Shown here: in pieces, positions 8,072 through 16,165 of the stretch | Position numbering within the stretch: the stretch's first letter is position 1 | How the letters are laid out: the number at the start of each line of letters is the position of its first letter | Source: an uncultured Collinsella sp. | GTDB lineage: Bacteria; Actinomycetota; Coriobacteriia; Coriobacteriales; Coriobacteriaceae | Assembly: GCA_900541125.1 (NCBI GenBank) | Contig: UQIK01000004.1 | Span: 49,658-113,657 of the forward strand | Length of the DNA: 64,000 nucleotides | Reading direction: 5' to 3' | Translations under genes and position numbers: made by a program | Notes under the pieces: generated by a model | Database searches by the model: none | Told to the model about the DNA's origin: nothing | The model's input: only the letters and a program-made list of their open reading frames with translations

Positions 8072-8452
8072 CTACCGGCAGTCGGGGCAGAGACCCTCGA
8101 AGATGGTGTAGTGCGACGTGACGTGCCAGCCGATTTGCTCGGACGCCTTGGCGTCGAGCTGGGCATCGAAGGGGAGCGGTACGTCGATGACGCGGCTGCA
8201 CGAGGTGCAGATGATATGTGCGTGCGGCTCGATGGTGCGATCGAAACGACTTCCGCCCGGCGTCTTGATGGAGAGAATCTCGCCGGCGTCGGCCAAGAGA
8301 TTGAGGTTGCGGTAGACCGTACCGCGGCTGATTTTGTCATCCTGCGCGCGCACGACGTTGTAGATTTCGTCGGCGGTGGGATGGTTATAGCTTTGGCGCA
8401 CGGCGTCAAGAACCAGCTTTCGCTGCCTGGTATTCCTTCTTTGCACCGCCAT
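8072..8452 (-). CDS. Fur-family transcriptional regulator
   Basis: A 126-residue ferric-uptake-type regulator. It has the N-terminal winged helix (TADEIYNVVRAQDDKISRGTVYRNL), the HAHIICTSC metal segment, and a C-terminal CPDC that completes a structural Cys4 zinc site. Length and motifs fit either Fur, Zur or PerR; the sequence does not settle the sensed signal. The acylphosphatase and oxidoreductase genes lie upstream on the same strand, about 60 bases away, and show no obvious metal link. Confidence 0.9.
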   Translation of the reverse strand: MAVQRRNTRQRKLVLDAVRQSYNHPTADEIYNVVRAQDDKISRGTVYRNLNLLADAGEILSIKTPGGSRFDRTIEPHAHIICTSCSRVIDVPLPFDAQLDAKASEQIGWHVTSHYTIFEGLCPDCR

Positions 8453-8513
8453 GCGCCTCGCCTCTTTTCTGTCAACGGTCGTAGGTAAATGATACCGTAT
8501 TTAGCACACAATA

Positions 8514-8924
8514 CTAATAACGAGGCGTGAAATCGTCTTCATTGGCAAGTGGGGCTCGGGCCTGGGCGTCTACGAGGCGAAAACGTGTTCCCATGCGCTC
8601 GTAGGAGGCATGAAGCGCCTCGAGATGAGATAGGACGTTTGCCGGAGCTCCCTGTATCTCCATCTCGACTGAGCCGTCTTCCATATTACGCACCCAGCCG
8701 GTGAGGGAGCGTGCCTGCGCGAGGTTGGTGTTGGTAAAGCGAAAGCCAACGCCTTGGACTTGCCCCGCCCAGCGCAGGAAATAGCGCAGGGGAGTGTCTT
8801 GAGTGGCCTCGTCGCTTGCGAGCACAGTAAGCCTGCGGCGCAGCTCGAGCTCGACGTTTGATGGTTTTTGAGGCTCTCGACTGCCGCCGGTGACGCTGGA
8901 GAAGAACGTATCGAAGAGGCCCAT
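8514..8924 (-). CDS. Acylphosphatase-domain protein
   Basis: A 136-residue protein whose C-terminal about 85 residues form an acylphosphatase domain, with the hallmark GQVQGVGFRFTN and GWVRNMEDGSVEMEIQG strands. Acylphosphatases hydrolyse acyl phosphates such as acetyl phosphate. The N-terminal about 45 residues are extra and not recognised. It starts two bases after the oxidoreductase gene stops, so the two are co-transcribed. Confidence 0.85.
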   Translation of the reverse strand: MGLFDTFFSSVTGGSREPQKPSNVELELRRRLTVLASDEATQDTPLRYFLRWAGQVQGVGFRFTNTNLAQARSLTGWVRNMEDGSVEMEIQGAPANVLSHLEALHASYERMGTRFRLVDAQARAPLANEDDFTPRY

Positions 8925-8926
8925 AG

Positions 8927-10033
8927 CTATGCCTGCTTGCCTGCGTCGGCCGGGAAGGTTATGCCGGCCTGCTGGCGCACGGCATCCATGATGCGCAGCG
9001 AGACGAGTGTGACATCGCGGTAGTGGCCAAGCTCATGGCGTCCCGCCGGGGTCTCCCAAATCTCTTCCTTAACGTTATCGATGCCGCCGATGGCGGTGAT
9101 AAAGTCTGTGAGTTCGTATTCCATAGTGTTGCTCGATTTGGGCAGGTCGAGCACGCGGCCGTTGTCGCCCTGTTCGCGCGGTGCCTCGGTCGCCGAGCCG
9201 CGTACGACGTCGCCGCGATAGTCGATGCGGACGTTGCGGGGCGTGGACAGATGGTCGATCTGGATAGTGCCACGCTCGCCTTCGATTTGCGAGGGCAGCA
9301 GGTCATTCGTAATTTTGGAGTGCGCGAGCTCGACGGAGATCCGGCCACCGCCGTAGCTGGCGAGGATGGAACCGCAGCCGTCGATGGGGCCGTGCGTGAG
9401 CTGTCTCGTGGTGGGGTCGAGTAGAGTAGTCATGCTCGTAAGGCCGGAGGGCATGCCGAAAATCTCGACCATGGGCTCGACGGTGTAGACGCCAATGTCC
9501 ATGAGGGAACCCGATGCCATATTGCAGTCGAAGATATTGGTGGCGCGTCCCGCGAGAATCTCGTTGTAGCGCGAGGAATATTTGCCAAAGCGCAATGAGG
9601 CGCGGCGGATGGGGGCGATCTCGCCCAGGGCGTCCTCGATGGCGTGGAAAGCGGGGTCGTGGAGGGGACGCATGGCCTCGAGGGCCACGACACCTGCTAC
9701 CTCGGCAGCGCGGAAGACTTCCAGCGCCTGCACTTCGGTGGCGCAGAAGGGCTTCTCGACGATGACATGCTTGCCACCGGCGATGCAGGCAAGGGCCTGC
9801 TCGTAGTGAAGTGCGTTAGGGCTGCCGATATAGACGGCGTCGACGTCGACGGCTGCCGCAAGCTCATCGAGTGACGTAAAGTTTCGCTCGCCACCGCGCT
9901 CGGCGGTAAAGGCAGTACCGCGATTGGCGTCGCGTGAAAGCGTGCCCACAAACGCGGCTTGGTCGTTGGCGTTGACGACTTGGATAAAGTCGTCGGTGAT
10001 CATGGATGTGCCGATGGTTGCGATGCGCAGCAT
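8927..10033 (-). CDS. Gfo/Idh/MocA-family oxidoreductase
   Basis: A 368-residue NAD(P)-dependent sugar-type dehydrogenase. The N-terminal Rossmann fold begins ATIGTSMITDDF, followed by GSPNALHYEQALACIAGGKHVIVEKPF, which contains the EKP catalytic motif, and a C-terminal alpha/beta domain with SGSLMDIGVYTVEP. Start at 10033 with a GAGGGGGG-type ribosome site; the frame stays open upstream but only as a shadow of the RNase HI gene. The substrate is unknown. It is followed by the acylphosphatase gene. Confidence 0.88.
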   Translation of the reverse strand: MLRIATIGTSMITDDFIQVVNANDQAAFVGTLSRDANRGTAFTAERGGERNFTSLDELAAAVDVDAVYIGSPNALHYEQALACIAGGKHVIVEKPFCATEVQALEVFRAAEVAGVVALEAMRPLHDPAFHAIEDALGEIAPIRRASLRFGKYSSRYNEILAGRATNIFDCNMASGSLMDIGVYTVEPMVEIFGMPSGLTSMTTLLDPTTRQLTHGPIDGCGSILASYGGGRISVELAHSKITNDLLPSQIEGERGTIQIDHLSTPRNVRIDYRGDVVRGSATEAPREQGDNGRVLDLPKSSNTMEYELTDFITAIGGIDNVKEEIWETPAGRHELGHYRDVTLVSLRIMDAVRQQAGITFPADAGKQA

Positions 10034-10109
10034 GTGTCCCCCTCGTGCCGTTCGGTTTACAGGATGAGTGTAGCGCGAGGGGGGTAGGAAATGGCGTGCG
10101 AAAACGCCG

Positions 10110-10595
10110 TTACAGGTCGCTCTCGTTAAAGCCGGTGTCGATATCGAGGTTGCTGCCGTCGGCCGCCGTGGTTGCGAGCTCATCGCAGCGCTCGTTGAGC
10201 TCATGGCCGGCGTGGCCCTTAACCCAGATGAACTCCACTTTGTGCTTGCTCTTTGCGGTGAGCAGGCGCTCCCACAGGTCGCGGTTCTTGACAGGCTGCT
10301 TGTTGGCGGTCTTCCAGCCGCGTTTTTTCCATCCGTCAATCCAGTGCTTGTTGAAGGCGTTGACGACGTACTGCGAATCGGAATGGACTTCGACGTCGCA
10401 GGGGCGGTTGAGCGCCTCGAGTGCCACGATGACCGCCATGAGCTCCATGCGGTTGTTGGTGGTCTTGGCGTAGCCGCGCGAAAGCTCGGAGGTGAAGGTC
10501 TTGCCGGCGGGGTTGGTGTATTTGAGCACGGCGCCGTAGCCGCCACGTCCCGGATTTGATCGAGCCGAGCCGTCGGTGTAGATGATGACCTTCAC
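10110..10595 (-). CDS. rnhA: Ribonuclease HI
   Basis: It degrades the RNA strand of RNA-DNA hybrids. The 161-residue protein shows the four acidic active-site residues: TDGSARSNPGRGGYG at the N-terminus, NRMELMAVIVAL, SDSQYV and NERCDELA. I chose the GTG at 10595, preceded by GAAAGGA at good spacing; longer frames start further upstream without support. Monocistronic in appearance. Confidence 0.94.
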   Translation of the reverse strand: MKVIIYTDGSARSNPGRGGYGAVLKYTNPAGKTFTSELSRGYAKTTNNRMELMAVIVALEALNRPCDVEVHSDSQYVVNAFNKHWIDGWKKRGWKTANKQPVKNRDLWERLLTAKSKHKVEFIWVKGHAGHELNERCDELATTAADGSNLDIDTGFNESDL

Positions 10596-10694
10596 ATGGT
10601 TCCTTTCGTTGGGTACGTTTCGTGTGAGTGACCATTGTAGCGCCATGCCTGCCGGGGGCTAGCAATCTACGATTTCTACCCCGTCTTCCGACAG

Positions 10695-11597
10695 TTAGTT
10701 GGCATGGATGATGCGGTTGAGCTCGTCGAGGTATTGCTGCAAGAGGGGAGAGGGCTTGCGCTCGTCGTGCATGATATAGCCTACGCGCATCGTTGGGGCG
10801 TCTGCTAACGGGATCGATGCCATGCCCCGTTGCATTTCATTGGAGAGGACGCCGGTCGACAGGGTGTAACCGTTCGACGTGATAAGTAAGTTAGTAAGTG
10901 TTCCGCGGTCCGAGATTCGTATGTTGCGATCGCAAGGGATATAGCTAAAAGGTTCCTCGGCGTAATAGAAGGAGTTTGAGGTTCCCTGCTCAAAGCTGTA
11001 GCGCGTATAGGGCGTGAGGTCGGCAAGGGACAGCTGAGGGCGGCGTGCGAGCGGGTGGCGCTCGCTGACGAAGACGTGGACCGTCGCGTCGAATAGGGGA
11101 TGGAAGCTTGTACGGGCATCGGCAAAGGCCTTCTGCAGAACGCGGGCGTTAAAGTCATCCAGATAGAGGATGCCGATGTCGCTGCGAAACGCACGGACGT
11201 CATCGATGATCTGCGATGTGGTGGTCTCGCGCATGATGAACTCGAACTTGCTGTCGCGGCAGCGCTCGACCACGTTGACAAAGGCCTCGACCGAAAAGGC
11301 GTAGTGCTGGGCAGAAATGGCGAGGCGGGCTTGCGGGGTGCCGCCGTCCTCGTAGCGCGCCTCGAGCATGTCGGCCTGCTCGACGACCTGGCGCGCATAG
11401 CCCAAAAGCTCGGTGCCGTCGTTGGTGAGCGTGACGCCGCGGCTGGAGCGCGTAAAGATCTCCAGATTGAGTTCCTGTTCCAGGCTTTTGACGGCGTTTG
11501 AGATGTTGGACTGAGCGGTATAGAGGCGCTGAGCTGCGGCGTTAATTGAGCCGGATTCTGCCACGGCGATAAGAAAGCGAAGCTGCTGGAGGGTCAT
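10695..11597 (-). CDS. LysR-family transcriptional regulator next to metY
   Basis: A 300-residue LysR-type regulator: an N-terminal winged helix (LRFLIAVAESGSINAAAQRLYTAQSNISNAVKSLE) and a C-terminal substrate-binding domain. It is transcribed divergently from metY across a 273-base region. LysR proteins usually regulate the divergent neighbour, so control of metY or sulfur assimilation is a fair inference. The co-inducer is unknown. Confidence 0.88.
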   Translation of the reverse strand: MTLQQLRFLIAVAESGSINAAAQRLYTAQSNISNAVKSLEQELNLEIFTRSSRGVTLTNDGTELLGYARQVVEQADMLEARYEDGGTPQARLAISAQHYAFSVEAFVNVVERCRDSKFEFIMRETTTSQIIDDVRAFRSDIGILYLDDFNARVLQKAFADARTSFHPLFDATVHVFVSERHPLARRPQLSLADLTPYTRYSFEQGTSNSFYYAEEPFSYIPCDRNIRISDRGTLTNLLITSNGYTLSTGVLSNEMQRGMASIPLADAPTMRVGYIMHDERKPSPLLQQYLDELNRIIHAN

Positions 11598-11755
11598 CGG
11601 CGCCCGTCCTTTCGATAGCTATCTAAAAAACCGATAACAGGTTAGCGCTTTTAAGTGATTGACCGAGGGAAACAATGCTCGTACTATTCAAAACACACAA
11701 AGGCGGTAGGTAATTAAGCCAACCACGGAACCGGGATGCGAAAGGAGGCCCGCAT

Positions 11756-11809
11756 ATGAATTGCTTACCAAGACGAATGCCGGGCTCCTGTTTGCGCCCG
11801 TCGGCGTGA
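11756..11809 (+). CDS. Putative cysteine-codon leader peptide upstream of metY
   Basis: A 17-codon frame encodes MNCLPRRMPGSCLRPSA. It has an excellent AAAGGAGG ribosome site seven bases before its ATG and ends 61 bases before the metY start. Two of 17 codons are cysteine, far above the usual frequency. The ribosome site lies in the loop of a small ATGCG/CGCAT hairpin. A stem (CTCCTG with CAGGAG) overlaps the 3' half of the frame and is followed by a T-rich tract at about 11831-11850. This layout resembles amino acid attenuation; the assignment is inference. Confidence 0.55.
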   Translation: MNCLPRRMPGSCLRPSA

Positions 11810-11870
11810 TCAGGAGACAGCGACTTACTTCTCTCTTTTTATTTACTTTTGTTCGATCAAGGAGATCATC

Positions 11871-13181
11871 ATGAGCCAGTTCATCAACAACCCCGAGCAC
11901 ACCTTTGGTTTCGATACCCTGCAGCTGCACGTTGGCCAGGAGAGCGCCGATCCTGCATCCGACTCCCGCGCCGTGCCTATCTACCAGACCACGAGCTATG
12001 TGTTCCGCAACTCCCAGCACGCCGCCGACCGCTTTGGTCTTGCCGACGCCGGTAACATCTACGGCCGTCTGACCAACTCCACCCAGGGCGTCTTCGAGGA
12101 CCGTATCGCCGCACTCGAGGGTGGCGTGGCAGGTCTCGCCGTCGCCTCCGGTGCTGCTGCCATCACCTATACCCTGCAGGCTCTTGCCCAGGCCGGTGAC
12201 CACGTGGTGGCTCAGAAGACCATCTACGGTGGCTCCTACAACCTGCTGGAGCATACGCTCTCCCAGTTTGGCGTCGAGACCACGTTTGTCGACGCTCATA
12301 ACCTGGAAGAGGTCGAGGGGGCCATCAAGGACAACACCACGGTCATCTATCTCGAGACGCTCGGCAACCCCAACTCCGACATCCCCAACATCGACGCCAT
12401 CTCCGAGATCGCCAAGAAGCACGGTCTGCCGGTTGTCGTCGACAACACCTTCGGCACCCCGTATCTGTTCCGTCCGCTGGAGCATGGTGCCAACATCGTC
12501 GTTCACTCCGCAACCAAGTTCATCGGCGGCCACGGCACCTCGCTGGGCGGTGTGATCGTCGACGGCGGTAACTTCGATTGGAAGGCGAGCGGCAAGTATG
12601 CGCAGATCGCCGAGCCCAACCCCTCCTACCACGGCGTTTCGTTTGCCGAGGCTGCCGGTCCCGCCGCCTTCGCAACCTATGTCCGCGCTATCCTTCTGCG
12701 TGACGAGGGTGCCTGCATCAGCCCGTTCAACGCCTGGGTCCTGCTCCAGGGCACAGAGACTCTGTCGCTGCGCGTTGACCGTCATGTCGAGAACACCAAG
12801 AAGGTCGTTGAGTTCCTGACCGGTGACACCCATGTTGCCAAGGTGAACCACCCGAGCCTGCCTGAGCACCCCGACCATGAGCTCTACAAGCAATATTTCC
12901 CCAACGGCGGTGCCTCGATCTTTACCTTTGAGATTAAGGGTGGCCAGGAGGCCGCCTGGAAGTTCATTGATCATCTGCAGGTGTTCTCGCTGCTCGCCAA
13001 CGTGGCCGACGTCAAGTCGCTCGTCGTGCACCCGGCTACCACCACGCACTCCCAGCTCTCTGCCGAGGAGCTCGCCGAGCAGAACATCACGTCCTCCACG
13101 ATCCGTCTTTCCATCGGTACCGAGAACGCCGAGGATATCATTTGGGATCTGAAGCAGGCTTTCGCCGCGCTGGACGAGTAA
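11871..13181 (+). CDS. metY: O-acetylhomoserine sulfhydrylase (MetY-type)
   Basis: A 436-residue PLP enzyme of the Cys/Met metabolism family, which makes homocysteine from O-acetylhomoserine and sulfide. The N-terminus FDTLQLHVGQE, the SGAAAITYTLQ segment, the DNTFGTPYLF motif and the PLP lysine in SATKFIGGHGTSLGG are typical of MetY. A good AAGGAG ribosome site precedes the ATG. It stands alone, divergent from a LysR gene and behind a possible cysteine-sensing leader, which fits a sulfur-regulated gene. Confidence 0.93.
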   Translation: MSQFINNPEHTFGFDTLQLHVGQESADPASDSRAVPIYQTTSYVFRNSQHAADRFGLADAGNIYGRLTNSTQGVFEDRIAALEGGVAGLAVASGAAAITYTLQALAQAGDHVVAQKTIYGGSYNLLEHTLSQFGVETTFVDAHNLEEVEGAIKDNTTVIYLETLGNPNSDIPNIDAISEIAKKHGLPVVVDNTFGTPYLFRPLEHGANIVVHSATKFIGGHGTSLGGVIVDGGNFDWKASGKYAQIAEPNPSYHGVSFAEAAGPAAFATYVRAILLRDEGACISPFNAWVLLQGTETLSLRVDRHVENTKKVVEFLTGDTHVAKVNHPSLPEHPDHELYKQYFPNGGASIFTFEIKGGQEAAWKFIDHLQVFSLLANVADVKSLVVHPATTTHSQLSAEELAEQNITSSTIRLSIGTENAEDIIWDLKQAFAALDE

Positions 13182-13493
13182 GGCGACTTGTGCAAGGACC
13201 CCTTGCGACTCGATAGGTATAACTGCATAAAATGCCTGCTCAAGACGCCTGTGCGAACAATGGTTGCACAGGCGTCTTTTTTGCATAGAGAGGGCGCAAA
13301 AACAGGGTTTTTGACATGCTTTATGCATTCGAGTTGTGGAAAACTCCTGTTGAGAGGATGTGAGTTTTACGCAATTGACGTGCGCCTTTTGAGTAAAACC
13401 GCAGGTCGCGATTTGCTCGGGGTACTATGCAGCGCGATCGAATCACACGCAGCTCAAACGCAGCAAAAACGCACTACGGAGGTTTCCAGCTAC
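13182..13493 (+). other. Gap between metY and the exported-protein gene
   Basis: These 312 bases hold the metY terminator at 13243-13282 and then the leader of the exported-protein gene, which ends in a GGAGG ribosome site. The frame is open through much of this region but lacks a family match or start signal, so I read it as non-coding. Confidence 0.6.
13243..13282 (+). terminator. metY terminator
   Basis: A perfect 12-bp stem, 13243-13254 with 13266-13277, is followed by a run of six T residues. A classical intrinsic terminator. Confidence 0.9.
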
Positions 13494-14270
13494 ATGAGGA
13501 TCGATTCACGAAAACCGAAAGCCGCCGCCCTTTCTGCCGCTCTGACCGTGGCACTTTTGGCGGGCGCCGGTGCAACTGATGCCCACGCGGCAACACTGTC
13601 CGACACGGTTGGATCCACGCCGTCCGAGACGACGCTGGTGCAGCCCGTCGACTATCGCAGCGACGGCTTTGGCTCCATGCAGGAGTGGAACGCCTCGATG
13701 GAGGCCAAGCGCGATTCCCTTGAGATGCGTGCTCAGATCATCATGAACATGTACGGTGACTATGCCACCGATGACGAGCGCGCTGTACTGCAGAGTTGTA
13801 TCGACGGTGCGGGCAGTCTTTTGACGATGGAGGAGGTCGACGCGAAGTCGACCGAGCTCGATGAGCTGCGCACTGCACTTGAGGATGCCAAGCGCGAAGC
13901 GCTCGAGGTTGCTGCCGCCGAGGCGGAGGCTGCCGAGGCCGCCCAGGCTTCGTACTACAACGCCGGTTACACTCCGTCCTACGCGTCTGCCGCGTCCTAC
14001 GCGAACGGATCGGGCCTGACGCGCTCTGCGGGTGTCAATAACTACAACGGTCGCCGCGAGACCTATTACAGCAGCAATGTGCTTTATCACTATCGCACGG
14101 GCGAATGGACTCAGGATTCTGAGGGCTTCTGGCGCGATTCCGACGGCTATTACGTTGTTGCCGCGGGCGATATGGCCCAGGGCTCGACCTTTACGGGCTC
14201 CAAGGGTGATTGCAAGGTTTATGACTCCGGCTGCGCTGCCGGAACCACCGATTACTACACCGGTTGGTAA
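13494..14270 (+). CDS. Exported protein of unknown function
   Basis: A 258-residue protein with a clear Sec signal peptide: positive N-terminus (MRIDSRKPKAA), hydrophobic core, and an A-H-A cleavage site near residue 33. The mature part has a helical, probably coiled-coil region rich in Glu, Ala and Lys (about residues 60-145), then a Tyr/Ser/Ala-rich stretch and a C-terminal domain with repeated aromatic residues and two cysteines. I do not recognise a family. The start at 13494 is set by a GGAGG ribosome site and the signal peptide. It may be surface-exposed. Confidence 0.8.
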   Translation: MRIDSRKPKAAALSAALTVALLAGAGATDAHAATLSDTVGSTPSETTLVQPVDYRSDGFGSMQEWNASMEAKRDSLEMRAQIIMNMYGDYATDDERAVLQSCIDGAGSLLTMEEVDAKSTELDELRTALEDAKREALEVAAAEAEAAEAAQASYYNAGYTPSYASAASYANGSGLTRSAGVNNYNGRRETYYSSNVLYHYRTGEWTQDSEGFWRDSDGYYVVAAGDMAQGSTFTGSKGDCKVYDSGCAAGTTDYYTGW

Positions 14271-14456
14271 TTTTTCTGCATCACGGATATTTGGCGGACG
14301 GGCGTCTTTACCGAGCTTTAGGGCAACGTAAGGACGTCCGTTCTATGTATGCGTTTGAGTTAACAGAGCCCTTACCGTGGCGGTACGCTGGGCGTATGGA
14401 TGCGGGGCACACTGGTTCTTGAGAAATAAGGTCTTTCTCTTGGAGGAAGTGGTCTT

Positions 14457-14663
14457 GTGAATGCTCGAGATATCGCCGTTGCCGCCGTCGCGTTGATGCT
14501 TGGCTGCCTTGGTCCCACGGCCGCGCTCGTCGCGGGCATGCAGGGGTCTTGTGAGGCTGCCTCTATCGTGGTTGGCGTGTTGATCGCGGCCGCGCTGCTG
14601 GGAAGTGCGGGCGTAGTCCTTTGTCGCGACGATGAGGACCAGGCGTCGGAGTCGCAGCTCTAA
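14457..14663 (+). CDS. Small two-helix membrane protein
   Basis: A 68-residue protein with two predicted transmembrane helices (about residues 7-27 and 35-56) and an acidic C-terminal tail (RDDEDQASESQL). It starts with GTG, preceded by TTGGAGGAAG. No family recognised. It precedes a bidirectional terminator and converges with panE. Confidence 0.6.
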   Translation: MNARDIAVAAVALMLGCLGPTAALVAGMQGSCEAASIVVGVLIAAALLGSAGVVLCRDDEDQASESQL

Positions 14664-14701
14664 CCGTTCTGAAGCTGATTTTTGGCCAAAGATGAAAAAG
14701 G

Positions 14702-14737
14702 AAGCCGCCGCGAGGGGAGTGCCCCTTGCGGCGGCTT
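14702..14737 (-). terminator. Terminator between the small membrane protein gene and panE
   Basis: A 16-bp stem (14702-14717 with 14722-14737) has a T-tract on the minus strand, so it mainly ends panE transcription. The plus side has only CTTTG after the stem, so it is weaker for the small gene. Confidence 0.85.
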
Positions 14738-14772
14738 TGCCATTGGATCTGTTGGCTGCAGTATGCCGAGCA

Positions 14773-15687
14773 CTACCAGCTGCTTTCTATTTCGCGAATC
14801 CTCTGGTAGAGCCAATCGTTTTGCGGCACTTGGATATCGTGTTTGGCGGCCAGGCGGCAAATGGTGCCCGCGAACTCCTCGACTTCGGTTTTTCGTTGTG
14901 CGATGCGGTCCTGCGCCATCGAGGGCATACCGGCGGGGTCGATTCCCTCGATGAGGTGCACCATCTGCGTCAGGTCTGCCTCGGTCAGCTCAACGCCTTC
15001 GGCGTTGGCGACCGCAAGCGTTTCGCGCATAGCGGAAACAAAGCAGCGACGCTGCTCGGAGCCCGGCTCCGTGGCGCTTCCGTAGGTCCCGCCGTAAGCC
15101 ATGCAGGTCTGGTTGATGCCGTCGTTGAGCATGAGTTTGGCCCACATGCGGTGCGCAATGTTGCTCTCGACGGTATGGGCGATGCCGCAGCGCGTGTAGA
15201 GCTCGTCGATAGCGGCGACGGTCGCGGGGTCGGTGCCGGCGGCTGCACCAAAGCGGATCTCGCCCGCATTGGTAAAGGTGAGCGCGCCGTTGAGGAACAC
15301 GGCGTCCATGCCCTGGCAGATACCAAGAACGGTATGCTTCCAGCCAAAGCGTTCGGCAATCTTTTGCTCGCTCGTAATGCCGTTGCACAGCGAGGCGATG
15401 AGCGTGTTGGGTCCCACGACACGCTCCATAGTCTTGAGTGCTTGGTCGAGACCGGTGGTCTTGACCGTCAGGATGACCAGATCGGCGGGCGCTGCCTCGC
15501 TGGCGCGGACGGACGTGAGATCGCAAGGCTTTCCGTTGACGGTGAGCGCATCGCCCGCGTGACGCTCAAAACGGGCGTCATCCATAACGTATTCGACGGC
15601 GTCATTGCCGAGGGCCTTGGCAATCATGCTGCCGTAGAGCAGGCCGACGCCGCCCTTGCCGATAAAGGCAACCTTGTTGATCTGCAT
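14773..15687 (-). CDS. panE: 2-dehydropantoate 2-reductase family protein
   Basis: A 304-residue ketopantoate reductase-type enzyme, which would make pantoate for CoA synthesis with NADPH. The N-terminal Rossmann motif is FIGKGGVGLLYG, followed by VILTVKTTG and SLCNGITSE, and the C-terminal helical domain has the conserved lysine in HRMWAKLMLNDGINQ. ATG at 15687 is favoured because GGGGAG lies nine bases upstream; the ATG three codons earlier has no spacing for it. The PanE/ApbA family includes other reductases, so the substrate is likely but not certain. Confidence 0.85.
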   Translation of the reverse strand: MQINKVAFIGKGGVGLLYGSMIAKALGNDAVEYVMDDARFERHAGDALTVNGKPCDLTSVRASEAAPADLVILTVKTTGLDQALKTMERVVGPNTLIASLCNGITSEQKIAERFGWKHTVLGICQGMDAVFLNGALTFTNAGEIRFGAAAGTDPATVAAIDELYTRCGIAHTVESNIAHRMWAKLMLNDGINQTCMAYGGTYGSATEPGSEQRRCFVSAMRETLAVANAEGVELTEADLTQMVHLIEGIDPAGMPSMAQDRIAQRKTEVEEFAGTICRLAAKHDIQVPQNDWLYQRIREIESSW

Positions 15688-15706
15688 GTGAATCATCTCC
15701 CCATAT

Positions 15707-15731
15707 AAAAGGCGCCCGCGTAAGGGGCGCC
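15707..15731 (-). terminator. Terminator directly upstream of panE
   Basis: GGCGCCC (15711-15717) pairs with GGGCGCC (15725-15731), with a T-tract on the minus strand. It ends the small upstream gene and lies only 20 bases from the panE start codon, leaving little room for a separate promoter. Confidence 0.7.
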
Positions 15732-15808
15732 TGATGGATTGTATGCTGCCGGGGTGATTGATGGGTGCGCGGGGCGGCTGTTATAAAAAAGAAACGTTTG
15801 CCTGGACG

Positions 15809-16003
15809 TTACACTGCGGGGCAGACCGCAAAGACGCGGGCGGGGTATCCGACGCCATCGCGGACCTTGGGGAAGGTGCAGAAGATGACGGCGCTCGTGG
15901 CTGGAAGCTCGTTTAGATGGTCCATGACTTCGATCTGATAGCGGTCGACCGAGAGGATGTATTGCTCGCCGGGGTAGGGGTAGGCGTCCTCGCGTGTGGT
16001 CAC
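15809..16003 (-). CDS. Small hypothetical protein
   Basis: A 64-residue protein starting at a GTG preceded by AAAGGAG with six-base spacing. The sequence has a mixed alpha/beta look (YILSVDRYQIEVMDHL, SAVIFCTFPKV, PARVFAVCP) and two cysteines near the C-terminus. No signal peptide or membrane segment. I do not recognise a family. It lies upstream of panE with a terminator between them. Confidence 0.6.
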   Translation of the reverse strand: MTTREDAYPYPGEQYILSVDRYQIEVMDHLNELPATSAVIFCTFPKVRDGVGYPARVFAVCPAV

Positions 16004-16165
16004 GCTCGTCTCCTTTCATCGGGCTTTTTGCTGATGTTAAAGCGGTGCCGTGACGGCCTGATTTCTGCTGCGTTACGATACGTTCTCGATTGCGATTCCG
16101 ATGTGTTTCGATGACGTGACGGGTTTGTTTCGCCTTGTCAGGGCTTCGATGGGAGGGGAGGGGCC

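Noticed and set aside
10034..10546. N-terminal extension of the Gfo/Idh/MocA frame
   Set aside because: It is Ser/Pro/Thr-rich out-of-frame translation of the RNase HI gene; the real start at 10033 has a ribosome site and a Rossmann motif.
11698..11870. SAM riboswitch in the metY leader
   Set aside because: I looked for the SAM-I, SAM-II and SAM-IV conserved cores and did not see them; the cysteine-codon ORF explains the leader better. An Infernal scan would settle it.
11688..13328. 546-codon minus-strand frame opposite metY
   Set aside because: It mirrors the metY codons on the opposite strand, as GC-rich genes often do, and has no family motifs or ribosome site.
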